Shown: positions 15,505 through 24,499 of the stretch, one piece after another | How the letters are laid out: each line of letters opens with the position of its first letter | Position numbering within the stretch: the stretch's first letter is position 1 | Assembly: GCA_947259215.1 (NCBI GenBank) | Contig: CAMYLJ010000028.1 | Coordinates: forward strand, 1 to 64,000 | DNA length: 64,000 bases | Direction of reading: 5' to 3' | Source: an uncultured delta proteobacterium | GTDB taxonomy: Bacteria; Myxococcota_A; UBA9160; JAFDET01 | Notes under the pieces: generated by a model | What the model was told of the DNA's origin: nothing | What the model saw: the letters and a program-made list of their open reading frames with translations, nothing else | Databases searched by the model: none | Program-made: the position numbers and the translations under genes

Positions 15505-16809
15505 ATGCCCGCCTACCCGCTGGCCAGCGCATTGCTGTACGCGCTCGGCTCCATCGCAGTCGTGGTGAACGCATGCGCCCGGGTCCCCCGGTTCGCCGCC
15601 ACGAACCCCCTCGAGCGAATCGTCCCCGACGAGAGCGTTCCGCTGGACCAGTTTGGCACCTTCACACCCTCCGTGAGCCGCGGCTGCGGGTTCGTCTCGG
15701 TGACGTCCAACCACCAGGTCTACGTCTACGACCGGCGGCGCGAGCGCTTCACCCTCGCCAGCGCCGCGCCCTCGGGAGAGCCGGCCACCTATTCCTCGCA
15801 CGGAGGCCTGCTTCCCGGCGGCGGGCGCCTCAGCGAGGATGGAAGCCGCGTCGCCTTCACCTCGATGGCCGACAACCTGGTAGCGGGCGGCCCTCGGCTT
15901 CGAGACCAGGTCTACGTACGGGAGCTCACGTCGGGTCGAGTCTGGCGAGTCAGCCAATCCGGCGCGGGCGAGCCTGGGAACGCGCCCTCTCGATTCGTCC
16001 GGCTGAGCGGTGATGGCACGACGGTCGCCTTCATCTCGGCAGCCACCAACCTGGTGGAAGGCAAGACCCACCGAAGCGAGGACGTGTTCCTTCACGACCT
16101 GCGTTCTCGCGAGACGGTGCGAATCAGCGCCGCCCGGCAGGGGGGTCGAGCCGATGGAGCGAGCTACGCACCTTCGCTGACTCGCGATGGCAGACGGGTC
16201 GCGTTCGCATCGGAAGCCACGAATCTCGTCGCGAACGACTCCAACGGCGTCGCCGACGTCTTCGTGCGTGACGCCGTGACGGGGCGCACGGAGCGGATCT
16301 CTCTCGCAGCCGGGGGACGCGAGGCGTCTGCTCCCAGTGATTCGCCGTCCCTCAGCGCAACGGGGCGCTTCGTCGCCTTCTCGTCGGAGTCAGACGAGCT
16401 GGTTGCGCGAGATCGCAATGGGTATCGCGATGTCTTTCTGCACGATCGCCAGACGGGTCGCACCGCATTGGTCAGCGTCGTCGAAGAAGGCGAGGGGGCG
16501 AATGGCGCGAGCGATTCCGCGGTGGTATCCGAGGACGGATCGACGGTGGCCTTCGTCTCGACGGCCTCGAACCTGGTTTCGGAGGATCGCAATGACCGGC
16601 GCGATGTGTTCGTGAGAGACATGGTGCGTGGCGAGACGATTCGCCTGAGTGAAGGACCTGGCGGGACCGAGGCCAATGAGGAGAGCGGCGCCTTCGGCGT
16701 GGCGATGAGTTCGGATGGAAGCTGCGTGGCGTTCGACTCGTACGCCTCGAATCTCGTGCCCCAGGACGGTGACGGTAGGGTGGACGTGTTCGTCCGGCAT
16801 CTCCGATAG
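15505..16809 (+). CDS. Exported TolB/WD40-like beta-propeller protein
   Basis: The 434-residue protein has an N-terminal hydrophobic leader with a possible lipobox (VNAC, about residues 26-29). About six repeats of roughly 55 residues follow, each containing L-S-x-D-G-x-x-V-A-F-x-S-x-A-x-N-L-V and then D-V-F-V-R-D-x-x-T-G-x-T-x-R-I-S. These are PD40/TolB-type propeller blades, as found in periplasmic scaffold and recognition proteins. No catalytic domain is attached. The repeats make the gene internally repetitive at the protein level. The function is probably binding or structural and no partner is apparent from the neighbours. Confidence 0.75.
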   Translation: MPAYPLASALLYALGSIAVVVNACARVPRFAATNPLERIVPDESVPLDQFGTFTPSVSRGCGFVSVTSNHQVYVYDRRRERFTLASAAPSGEPATYSSHGGLLPGGGRLSEDGSRVAFTSMADNLVAGGPRLRDQVYVRELTSGRVWRVSQSGAGEPGNAPSRFVRLSGDGTTVAFISAATNLVEGKTHRSEDVFLHDLRSRETVRISAARQGGRADGASYAPSLTRDGRRVAFASEATNLVANDSNGVADVFVRDAVTGRTERISLAAGGREASAPSDSPSLSATGRFVAFSSESDELVARDRNGYRDVFLHDRQTGRTALVSVVEEGEGANGASDSAVVSEDGSTVAFVSTASNLVSEDRNDRRDVFVRDMVRGETIRLSEGPGGTEANEESGAFGVAMSSDGSCVAFDSYASNLVPQDGDGRVDVFVRHLR

Positions 16810-17095
16810 GCGAGAACCGACCTCGGTCTCCTCGCCCGCGCGCTCGTACAAGCAGGCCAAGCGCGCGGTCCGCCGCCCCTTCGCACCCCCTGCTTCCGTG
16901 GCCGCCGAAACGGTCGAAGCCAGACCGAGAACCTGGAAACTCCTCCGGAATCGCCCGACGATCCCTCTCCGAGCCGTACGCAGCCGAGTAGCGGCGACCG
17001 GGGCCCCTGCCCTCAGACCCGGCCCCGCCTCCATCGGTCCAACCGCGCCCCACCCGGGCCTCTTTCCGGCGTACACTCCCCCCGTCGAGAACCGT

Positions 17096-20000
17096 ATGAA
17101 CTGCCACCGCTGCGCCGCACCGGCCGCCGAAGATGCCTCGTTCTGCGCCGCCTGCGGCGCTGCCCTCCAGCTCGCCTGCGCGCGGTGTGGCCGGAGCGCC
17201 TCCCCGGACGACGCCTTCTGCGCCGGCTGCGGGGCTCCCCTCGAGCGGCACGCGGCCCGGGAGACGCCGCCGGCTGCACCGGCCGACTTCCAGGCCGGTG
17301 AGCGTCGGATCGCGACCGTGCTCTTCTCGGACCTCTCCGGCTACACCGCCCTGAACGAGCGGCTGGACCCGGAGGAGGTCGCCGAGATCATGGACGAGAT
17401 CAAGCGGGACGCGACCAGTCTGGTGGAGGCCTACGGCGGCGTCGTGAACCAGTTCGTGGGCGACGAGGTGATGGCGCTGTTCGGGCTGCCCACGGCCGAG
17501 GACGACGATCCGCGCCGCGCCGTGGCCGCAGCGCTCGAGCTGCACGAGCGGGTCCGCAGCCTCGATCGACGCCTGGGCCGCCGCCTGCCCGAGCCGCTGA
17601 GCATGCACACGGGCATCCAGACCGGCCTGCTGATCGCCCAGCTGCGCGATCAGCGCGACGGCCTCTACGGCGTCATTGGCGACACCGTGAACACCGCCGG
17701 TCGGCTGCTCAAGCTGGCCGGTCCCGACGAGGTGTGGATCGGAGCCGACACGTTCCGGCTGGTGAAGGGCTTCTTCGAAACGGAGTCGGGCGGCAGCCAC
17801 CCGGTGAAGGGCAAGGCCGAGCCGGTCGAGGCGTTCCGTGTGCTGGGCCGCCGGGCGGTGGGGAGCCGTTTCGAGGCGGCGCAGGAGCGCGGGCTGACGC
17901 CCCGCATCGGCCGTGCGAGCGAGCTGGCCCGGCTCGAGCAGGCCTTCGCTCGGGCCGCCGACGGCCGCGGGCAGGTGGTGACCCTGGTGGGCGAAGCCGG
18001 CGTGGGCAAGAGCCGCCTGGCGCACGATTTTCGCGGCGGGATCGACCCGGAGACGGCCTACGTCTTCGAGGGTCGCTGCCAGGCCTACGGCTCGGTCACC
18101 CCCTACCTCCCCTTCATCCAGGCGCTCCGATCCGGCGTGGGCGTGAGCGAGAGCGACACCGCCGAGGAGGTGGTGCGGAAGACGGCCGACGCGATCCTGG
18201 GCATCGACCCGTCGCTCCAGTCGTTTCTGCCCCTCTACCTCCAGCTGCTGTCCGCACCGAGCAGGGATCACCCGATCCCGGCCGAGATGGCCGGCGAGGA
18301 GCTCCCGGGCGCGATCCGCCAGGCCGTGGTGGCCCTGAACGTGGCGCTCTCGCAGCAGCGGCCCGTGGTCCTGCACCTCGAGGACTGGCACTGGGCGGAC
18401 GAAGCCTCGGACGGCACCTTCGCCAACCTGGCCCGGCATGTCCCGGAGCACCGCATCCTGATCGTGCTCAGCCATCGCCCGCAGCTGCGCCCGCAGTGGA
18501 CCGGCGTGAAGACGGACGAGATCGCGCTGCTGCCCTTCGACCGGGCCGACACGGCAGCCCTCGTGGCCCATTGCTTCGGCGCCGGTCAGGTGGAGGACGC
18601 GCTGGCCACGCGGATCCACGAGCGCACCCTGGGCAACCCCTTCTTCGTGGAGGAGATCTGCGTCTCCCTGGCCCAGTCGGACGCGCTGCGCCGGGAGGGC
18701 GACACGGTCGTGCCGGCGGACGAGCTGGCCAGCCTCGAGCTGCCCGAGAGCGTGCAGGCCGTGCTTCGCAGCCGCATGGACAAGCTGGAGCCGCGCGTGC
18801 GCGAGGTGTTGCGCTTCGCCTCCGTGATCGGGCGCGAGTTCCCGTTCGAGATTCTCTCGCGGCTGGTTCCGGACGGCTGGCCGACCCAGTCCCTGCTCAC
18901 CTCTCTCGAGCAGCTCGAGTTCGTGCAGCCGCTCCCCACCAGCGATGACCACGTCTACCGCTTCAAGCACGCGATCACCCAGGAGGTCGCGTACGGGACG
19001 CTGCTGCGACGCCGTCGCGCGGGCATCCACGGCAGGGTCGCCGAGCTGATCCAGGAGCTGGAGCGCGGCCGGCTGGAGGAGCACTACGAGTCCCTGGCCG
19101 AGCACTACCTGGCGGCCGGCGATGACGAACGGGCCCTGCAGTTCCTGGAGCGCGCGGGCGACAAGGCCGCCGCCAGCTACGCCATGCATCAGGCACGCGA
19201 GCACTACCGGCGCGCCGTCGAGCGGACCCTGGCCCTGGAGGGGGACGGCGCTCTCGCCCGCAGGCGTGTGGACCTGACGCTTCGCTACGCGGCCACCTGC
19301 CCCTTCAGCCCGTCGCTCGACCAGGTGGCGTTCCTGGAGACCGCGGTGCGCGAGGCGGAGGAGCTGGGCGAGCCCGCCCACGCCGTGCGCGCCCTCTACT
19401 GGATGTGCTGGATCTACTACGCCATCGGCGACCACCAGCGCGCGCTCGCGGAGGCCGGAAAGGCCATCGAGCGCGTGGCTCCGTTGGGCAACGACGACGT
19501 GACCGGCTCCTTCATGTGTCACCTGGGGGTCTGCTACGTGATCGCGCGGGACTTCGATCGTGCCGGGCCGATCCTGACCCAGGGGGTCGCTTTCCGGCGC
19601 CGCCAGGCCGAGGCCAGCGGGACGTCCCTGGGCGGCACTACGGCCTATGCCGTGGCCCAGCACGCCCTGCTCGAGGCGGACCGCGGCGAGTTCGCCGAGA
19701 GCGACCGCCTGATGGCCACGGCCCTGGAGATCGTCGGTGGCCTGGGACAGCGCTCCACCGAGAGCTCCGTGCGCATCACCATGGGCTTGATCGCCACCAT
19801 TCGGGGGGACTGGCAAGGCGCGGTGGCGGCGGCCCGGGAGGCACGGCTCCTCGCCCAGACCATGAACGCGCCCTACCACCTGGCCACCTGCGAGACCCTG
19901 GAGGGCTACGGCCGCTTCTGGCTCGGCGACCACGAGGCCGGTCAGGCCGCCCTGCGCCGCGGGCTCGACCAGCTCGAGCGCAGCGGGCTCCCCATGACCA

Positions 20001-20398
20001 AGACCTGGAGTCTCGCTTGCCTGGCGGACGCCCTGGCGGAGCTGGGCGCGCTGCACGAGGCCGAACGCCTGGCGGAAGCGGCCCTGGACCGCGGCCCCGC
20101 CGGGGACCGCCTGGGTGAGGACATCGCCGAGCGGGCCCTGCTGCGGATCGCCGGGCAGCGCGCGCCGGAGGAGCTGGAGTCCTCGGTGGCCTCCCTCCTG
20201 GCGAGCGCTGAGAGCCACGGCAGTCGGCGCGAGCTGGCCATCGCCGAGCTCTGCGCTGCCCAGGTGCTCCACGACGCGGAGCGGCCGGACGCCGCGCGCC
20301 GGCATCTGCGGCGGGCCCAGGCCGGGCTCGCCGCCCTGGACCTGCCCGCCCATCACCGGCAGGCCGGGAAACTCGAGCGCGCCCTCGGCGCCGACTAG
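17096..20398 (+). CDS. Zinc-ribbon / class-III cyclase / AAA-ATPase / TPR signalling protein
   Basis: The protein has 1100 residues from ATG 17096. Two zinc ribbons come first (C3/C6/C17/C20 and C28/C31/C42/C45). A class-III nucleotide cyclase homology domain follows at about 64-250: VLFSDLSGYT and GDEVMALFG supply the two metal Asp, and GDTVNTAGRL is conserved. A STAND-type ATPase has Walker A GEAGVGKS at about 298-306 and Walker B VVLHLEDWHWAD at about 425. The C-terminal 450 residues are helical TPR-like repeats. Such proteins couple protein or ligand sensing to cAMP or cGMP synthesis in the cytoplasm. The gene ends one base before the convergent P450 gene. The 286 bases before it (16810-17095) hold nothing recognised. 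Confidence 0.85.
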   Translation: MNCHRCAAPAAEDASFCAACGAALQLACARCGRSASPDDAFCAGCGAPLERHAARETPPAAPADFQAGERRIATVLFSDLSGYTALNERLDPEEVAEIMDEIKRDATSLVEAYGGVVNQFVGDEVMALFGLPTAEDDDPRRAVAAALELHERVRSLDRRLGRRLPEPLSMHTGIQTGLLIAQLRDQRDGLYGVIGDTVNTAGRLLKLAGPDEVWIGADTFRLVKGFFETESGGSHPVKGKAEPVEAFRVLGRRAVGSRFEAAQERGLTPRIGRASELARLEQAFARAADGRGQVVTLVGEAGVGKSRLAHDFRGGIDPETAYVFEGRCQAYGSVTPYLPFIQALRSGVGVSESDTAEEVVRKTADAILGIDPSLQSFLPLYLQLLSAPSRDHPIPAEMAGEELPGAIRQAVVALNVALSQQRPVVLHLEDWHWADEASDGTFANLARHVPEHRILIVLSHRPQLRPQWTGVKTDEIALLPFDRADTAALVAHCFGAGQVEDALATRIHERTLGNPFFVEEICVSLAQSDALRREGDTVVPADELASLELPESVQAVLRSRMDKLEPRVREVLRFASVIGREFPFEILSRLVPDGWPTQSLLTSLEQLEFVQPLPTSDDHVYRFKHAITQEVAYGTLLRRRRAGIHGRVAELIQELERGRLEEHYESLAEHYLAAGDDERALQFLERAGDKAAASYAMHQAREHYRRAVERTLALEGDGALARRRVDLTLRYAATCPFSPSLDQVAFLETAVREAEELGEPAHAVRALYWMCWIYYAIGDHQRALAEAGKAIERVAPLGNDDVTGSFMCHLGVCYVIARDFDRAGPILTQGVAFRRRQAEASGTSLGGTTAYAVAQHALLEADRGEFAESDRLMATALEIVGGLGQRSTESSVRITMGLIATIRGDWQGAVAAAREARLLAQTMNAPYHLATCETLEGYGRFWLGDHEAGQAALRRGLDQLERSGLPMTKTWSLACLADALAELGALHEAERLAEAALDRGPAGDRLGEDIAERALLRIAGQRAPEELESSVASLLASAESHGSRRELAIAELCAAQVLHDAERPDAARRHLRRAQAGLAALDLPAHHRQAGKLERALGAD

Positions 20399-20399
20399 C

Positions 20400-21731
20400 T
20401 CAGGGGCCGTCCCACTCGAGCTCCCAGCGGATCGGGAAGTATTTCTCCGTGACCCCGGTCCCGAACTCGAGCGTCGCGCCCGGAGCGGGTCGCAGACCCG
20501 GGAGCTTGAGGAGTGCCTTCGCGGTGTAGGTCAGCATGGAGATTCCGACGCCGCGGCCCAGGCACTCGTGCTGGCCCTGACCGAACATCACGTAGTTCCA
20601 GTCCGGCCGGCCGGGGCGGAAATCGTGGGGTTGATCCACGAACTCGGGATCCATCATGGCCGACGAGAGCAGCAGGACGAGCCGCGAGCCCTCGGGGATG
20701 AGGGTCTCCCGCGGCGTCCCCTTGGCGATCACGTAGTCCTGGTTCGCCACGCGGAACATGGTGGGTGGGCTCGGGGGTCCGAGTCGCGCCACCTCGAGCA
20801 TGCATTGGCGCAGCAGGGCGTCGTCGCCGTCGAGGGCCGCCTGGCGCGTCATCGCGAAGGCCTTGGGCGCGGTCACCTGGAGCCGCAGGAGCGTCGCGAT
20901 GGCGGCCACCAACATGCCCATCGGGGCGACGGTGGAGCCCAGGATCAGTCCGGCCAGGTTCCGGCGGATGCCCACGGGGTCGAAGCTCGTGGCCGGGTCC
21001 GCGAGCCACATGCGTAGGAGGCGGGTCAGCACGTCGTCCGGTGCGGGCTGCCCGGACTTGAGGAGATCGAGCCGGTCCTGGATGACCCGGTCGAGGTAGG
21101 CGGCGAAGTGCACGCCGCCCTGAGACGCCGTGGTCTTGATCGACCCCCGGAAGACGTCCGCATCCGTCCAGGAGTTGAAGATGTAGAGCACCGCGGCCTG
21201 CACCCAGCGGGTGTAGGCCGCGGCGTTCGGTCCCGGCACGCCGAAGTAGTGGCCCACGAAGCCCAGGGGGATCGCATAGGCCACCTCCTGCACCACATCG
21301 AAGGTCCCCTCGCGGGCGGCCGCCTCCACCGCCTGCTTCGCATACTTCTCGATCCAGCGCCCGAGCGCCGGCTGGCCGATGCCGGGGCACGCCAGGTGTA
21401 CGACGGCCGACGCGTGATCGTAGCGCGGGCCCGGGTCCATCCCGAGCATGAAGGCGCCCGTGATGTCGACCATGCGGTCCCCGTAAGGGGCGACCGAGAA
21501 GACTTCGTTGCGATCGAAGCCCTCCATGACGTCGCCGAAGCGCGACGCCAGGAAGCCCAGGGGCGTCTCGAAGACGGCGCCGTGATTGTGCGCGCGGAGC
21601 TCGTCGGCGAGCTGGGGCAGGAGTCCTCTTTCCATGTACATGAGGACGAGGTTGATCTGGTCCTCCCGGGACGCGGCCTCGAACTGCTCGACGAAGGCCC
21701 CCGGGGCGGGGGCGGTTGTCGGGGCGCTCAT
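20400..21731 (-). CDS. Cytochrome P450 with non-canonical I-helix
   Basis: The 443-residue protein has the heme-thiolate motif FGQGQHECLGRGV (Cys about residue 390). The I-helix segment LAGLILGSTVAPMG (about residue 260) lacks the acid-alcohol pair (D/E-T) that normal monooxygenase P450s use to protonate the bound oxygen. P450s that rearrange hydroperoxides (CYP74 type, and the P450 half of fungal Ppo oxygenases) also deviate here. The start overlaps the stop of the DyP peroxidase gene by ATGA (21728-21731), so the two are co-translated. No ferredoxin or reductase is nearby. It is proposed to act on a peroxide made by, or shared with, the peroxidase; this is inference. Confidence 0.85.
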   Translation of the reverse strand: MSAPTTAPAPGAFVEQFEAASREDQINLVLMYMERGLLPQLADELRAHNHGAVFETPLGFLASRFGDVMEGFDRNEVFSVAPYGDRMVDITGAFMLGMDPGPRYDHASAVVHLACPGIGQPALGRWIEKYAKQAVEAAAREGTFDVVQEVAYAIPLGFVGHYFGVPGPNAAAYTRWVQAAVLYIFNSWTDADVFRGSIKTTASQGGVHFAAYLDRVIQDRLDLLKSGQPAPDDVLTRLLRMWLADPATSFDPVGIRRNLAGLILGSTVAPMGMLVAAIATLLRLQVTAPKAFAMTRQAALDGDDALLRQCMLEVARLGPPSPPTMFRVANQDYVIAKGTPRETLIPEGSRLVLLLSSAMMDPEFVDQPHDFRPGRPDWNYVMFGQGQHECLGRGVGISMLTYTAKALLKLPGLRPAPGATLEFGTGVTEKYFPIRWELEWDGP

Positions 21732-23161
21732 CGGGTTCCTCTCTCCGGGGCGTCGACGGGTGCGCCCAGGCTGTCCAGGGCCTTGAGGCTTGGGACGAAG
21801 AAGTAGTCGCCGCCCTTCACGGTGACGAAGCGGGGCAGGTCGTAGAGGGTGGCGACGCATTGGCCCCGGGGAATCGAGAAGGTCGCCTGGAGCCGGCGAC
21901 TCTCGGGGCCCATGGTCTCGTTCGAGCCCGCGATCGGGTCGCGGTCCGAGCTCAGGCCGAAGCTTTCGTTGGCGGACCCCGTCCACACCGCCTGGACGAC
22001 CTCGAACTGGTCCATCAGGTTGGCGTTGAAGGCCCGGAAGTGGATGCCGCGGCGCTCGTCATCGTCCTCGGCCCCTTCCGGGAGCCACGGCCCATAGGGC
22101 TTGCTGCGGCGGATGATCCGGTGCGCCCCCGGGTCGATGACGCCCGCGTGCTTCTCCAGGAAGCGGTCGCGCGGGTTGGTCCGGCGGATGTGGGAGGAGT
22201 GGGGGACCTTTTCCCCGCGGCGGTCGTCGTCGAAGTAGCGGAAGTCGTTGTTGCGTTGGGGGTCCGCGGCCAGCGCCGGGTCGTCCCGATCCGGGGCCAG
22301 CTCCAGGGGGGCTCCGCTCCGCCAGCGCCCGACCATCTTGGCGGCCAGGAGCTCCTTGTCGCCGCCCACCACGTGGGCATTCGCGTCGATGAAGTCCCGG
22401 AAGCGCACCACGTCCTGCTCGAGCTTGCGGTAGGCCATGTATGTGCCGTTGTGGCGCAGCACGTCGGACTTCGGGCGCGTGGCGGTGCGGCCGTAGGCGT
22501 CCGGGTAGCCGAGCAGGAAGCAGCCCACCGGAATCGGGACCCAGCCGCCCCCCTCGCGGGGCGTGCCCGTCCCGGGATGGACGGGGCAGCCCACGCCCTC
22601 CACCCCGGGCTGGCCGATGCCGTCCATGAAGCCGAAGTGCTCCCGGGCAGGGGCGTGGGCGGGGCCGAAACCCGCCCCGTCCTGCTCGCAGATCAGCTCG
22701 ATGGCGCCGGACGCCCGGGCCATCGCCAGCACCTCGTCGCGGCGACCGGTCAGATCTTCCGGGCGGGCGGCCTGCACCAGGACCCAGACGTGGAGCTTGC
22801 GTTCTCCGAGCGGCGGATCCCACTGGCCGGGTGCGCTCGGGCCGTTGTCCCCCAGCAGCCCGGCACGCGCCGCCATGCCCTCGCGGAACTCCACGGGGAA
22901 GGACGCCAGGGCCGCGTCCTCTACGCCCAGGGCGTCGAGGCCGGGCCAGGTGAAGCCCAGGTTGAGGCGGGTGTCGGCCGCCTGCTCCTGAGCCTTCGCG
23001 TTCGTGACCCAGGGTCGGACTGCGCGCACGAAGGCCCGGCCCGCATCCACGCTCCCGATCGCGAAGAACAGGTGCTTCTCGAATTCGACCTCGTAGTCCT
23101 TGAAGATGCCGCCCTGGACGTCGCTGAGATCGACGGCGGGCTGGGTGGGCGTCTGCGGCAT
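21728..23161 (-). CDS. DyP-type heme peroxidase
   Basis: This 477-residue protein has the DyP ferredoxin-like double fold with the hallmark HFGFMDGIGQP (GxxDG, about residue 178), whose Asp is the distal acid-base residue. The proximal heme His falls in HSSHIRRTNPR (about residue 323). The N-terminal DLSDVQGGIFKDYE is the usual first strand. It has no signal peptide or Tat leader, so it appears cytoplasmic or encapsulin-free. It is 16 bases downstream of the 23178 gene and overlaps the P450 gene, making the middle gene of a three-gene operon. DyP enzymes use H2O2 to oxidise dyes, lignin models or lipids; the native substrate is unknown. Confidence 0.9.
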   Translation of the reverse strand: MPQTPTQPAVDLSDVQGGIFKDYEVEFEKHLFFAIGSVDAGRAFVRAVRPWVTNAKAQEQAADTRLNLGFTWPGLDALGVEDAALASFPVEFREGMAARAGLLGDNGPSAPGQWDPPLGERKLHVWVLVQAARPEDLTGRRDEVLAMARASGAIELICEQDGAGFGPAHAPAREHFGFMDGIGQPGVEGVGCPVHPGTGTPREGGGWVPIPVGCFLLGYPDAYGRTATRPKSDVLRHNGTYMAYRKLEQDVVRFRDFIDANAHVVGGDKELLAAKMVGRWRSGAPLELAPDRDDPALAADPQRNNDFRYFDDDRRGEKVPHSSHIRRTNPRDRFLEKHAGVIDPGAHRIIRRSKPYGPWLPEGAEDDDERRGIHFRAFNANLMDQFEVVQAVWTGSANESFGLSSDRDPIAGSNETMGPESRRLQATFSIPRGQCVATLYDLPRFVTVKGGDYFFVPSLKALDSLGAPVDAPERGTR

Positions 23162-23177
23162 GCTCGTGCCCTCCGCG

Positions 23178-23855
23178 CTACTCGCCCACGACCATGACGT
23201 CGATCTGGGCGGCCTCCCGCTTGAACCGGTCGTAGATCCGGACCAGCTGGGGAGGCCACTGGGAGCGGTCGACGGTCTGCACCTCGTGGTCGAAGGCGTC
23301 GAAGCGCTTCTTGAACTTCTTCAGCCACGCGATGTCGCGCACCGTCGTCTCCGGGATGTTCGGGAAGAACAGCGTCGTTTCGACCTGGTACTTGCGTACC
23401 CAGTCCCCGAAGTCCTGGAAGTCGTCGGTGCCGGGGTAACCGACGCAGTTGCGCCAGACCAGGTCCATCCAGGGCACCGCCTTCGGGTCCTGCGCCGTGG
23501 GCTTCCGGTTGGCGACGACGGCGAAGTCGCGCAGGTAGCGGTCCCAGCTGCCGTCGAAGTTCGAGCTGAAGAGCAGGCGCGCGTCATCGTCGATCAATAC
23601 CCAGCGGGCGAAGTGGATCGTCGCCATCTGGTTGAGGGCCGTGATCTCGCCGCGCTCGACGAAGCCCCTCACCAGCTCGAGCGCTTTGCGGAGGTTGTCC
23701 GCCCAGCGGACCTGCGGGAGCGCCGGATTGAAGAGCGTCGGGAAGTCGGGGTCGAGCTGCGTCGTCAACCCCTGCTTGATGGGCAGGAGCAGCGTCATCT
23801 CGCTGACGGCCCCGATGGTCTGACTCAGGGCTTTGCCGCCCAGGGGTGTGGTCAC
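23178..23855 (-). CDS. Unknown protein of the DyP/P450 operon (HFARW family)
   Basis: The 225-residue protein starts at GTG 23855; an internal ATG at 23798 is an alternative. It has the segments LLLPIKQGLTTQL, IHFARWVLIDDDARLLFSSN followed directly by FDGSWDRYLRDF, and a YPGTDDFQDFGDWV stretch near residue 145. From memory, small proteins with HFARW-x-V/L-D-D and L-L-F-x-S-N-F-D-G occur beside DyP and related peroxidases in other bacteria, often as a fold with two similar halves. No enzymatic motif is recognised. Being first in the operon and closely spaced, it may be an accessory or heme/substrate-handling subunit. The family is undescribed as far as can be told from sequence. Confidence 0.65.
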   Translation of the reverse strand: MTTPLGGKALSQTIGAVSEMTLLLPIKQGLTTQLDPDFPTLFNPALPQVRWADNLRKALELVRGFVERGEITALNQMATIHFARWVLIDDDARLLFSSNFDGSWDRYLRDFAVVANRKPTAQDPKAVPWMDLVWRNCVGYPGTDDFQDFGDWVRKYQVETTLFFPNIPETTVRDIAWLKKFKKRFDAFDHEVQTVDRSQWPPQLVRIYDRFKREAAQIDVMVVGE

Positions 23856-23979
23856 GCCGAGACATTCCGTGTTGCTGCGCCCAGAGCAGGCATCCTCATC
23901 GCGGAGCGGGCGGCATGTCAAGCAAATCCGTTGGCGCGGCGGCGCACGAATGTGCAACGATCGGCCCTAAGCGCCCGCC

Positions 23980-24345
23980 AACGGGGTATTCGCGCTGGCC
24001 AATCCGGGAGTCGTGGCAGCGCTCGACGCCGCAGGCGGAAGCTGGGGCAGCGCGCCCGGACCCGACGTGATCCGCGCCATCAGCACGGAGCTCTTCCTGG
24101 ACTTCGTCGGCATCCGCATGGACCCGCGCACGTCCGTGGGCATGACGTTCACCGCCAACCCGATCACGCCCGATACCGGCGCAGCGATCTGGAGCCCGTC
24201 ATGATGGGAGTGAAGGCCGTGTGGGCCCAGATCGAAGACGGCACGGCGAAGGCCGACGGCAACAGCGAGATCATGGGGCAGCTCGCGTCGACGCTGGTGG
24301 TGTTCGATCCGCGCTTCGAGATCATGCCGGGCACCGGGGGAGCGT
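23980..24345 (+). pseudogene. Remnant of an alkylsulfatase-like (BDS1) C-terminal region, frameshifted
   Basis: Two plus-strand frames hold consecutive pieces of one protein. The first (to TGA 24202-24204) reads VFALANPGVVAALDAAGG and, further on, DVIRAISTELFLDFVGIRMD, like the dimerisation segment of BDS1-type alkylsulfatases. The second, from 24201 in the other frame, reads VWAQIEDGTAKADGNSEIMG and LVVFDPRFEIMPGT, like the SCP2-like C-terminal domain of the same family. The metallo-beta-lactamase domain is missing and a frameshift joins the pieces, so this is a dead fragment. The family match is by motif only and is moderate. From 24346 to 24499 nothing else is recognised. Confidence 0.45.
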
Positions 24346-24499
24346 GCCCCGGGCGCGACGCCATCCTTTCAAGGGTCCTTGCGGTCATCCCGTCGGCCCC
24401 GTGGGTTCGCGAGAGGCGACGGCGCCGCGGAATCCCTCCCGGGCACCACAGCGTCGGGTAGGATGGGACCGAGCCGATGACGGACCTGGAGGGACTCGC

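Noticed and set aside
15505-16809. Repeated blocks as a DNA-level tandem repeat
   Set aside because: Similarity is at the protein level of propeller blades and the DNA of each unit has diverged. It is not a satellite or CRISPR.
16472-20356. A 1294-codon open frame on the minus strand opposite the large cyclase gene
   Set aside because: It shows no family-like motifs and is His/Arg/Gly-rich. The plus strand has a convincing zinc-ribbon/cyclase/AAA/TPR protein. Long antisense frames are expected in GC-rich DNA.
21716-23197. 493-codon plus-strand frame opposite the DyP gene
   Set aside because: It is a shadow frame. The minus-strand protein has the GxxDG and heme-His motifs of DyP peroxidases.
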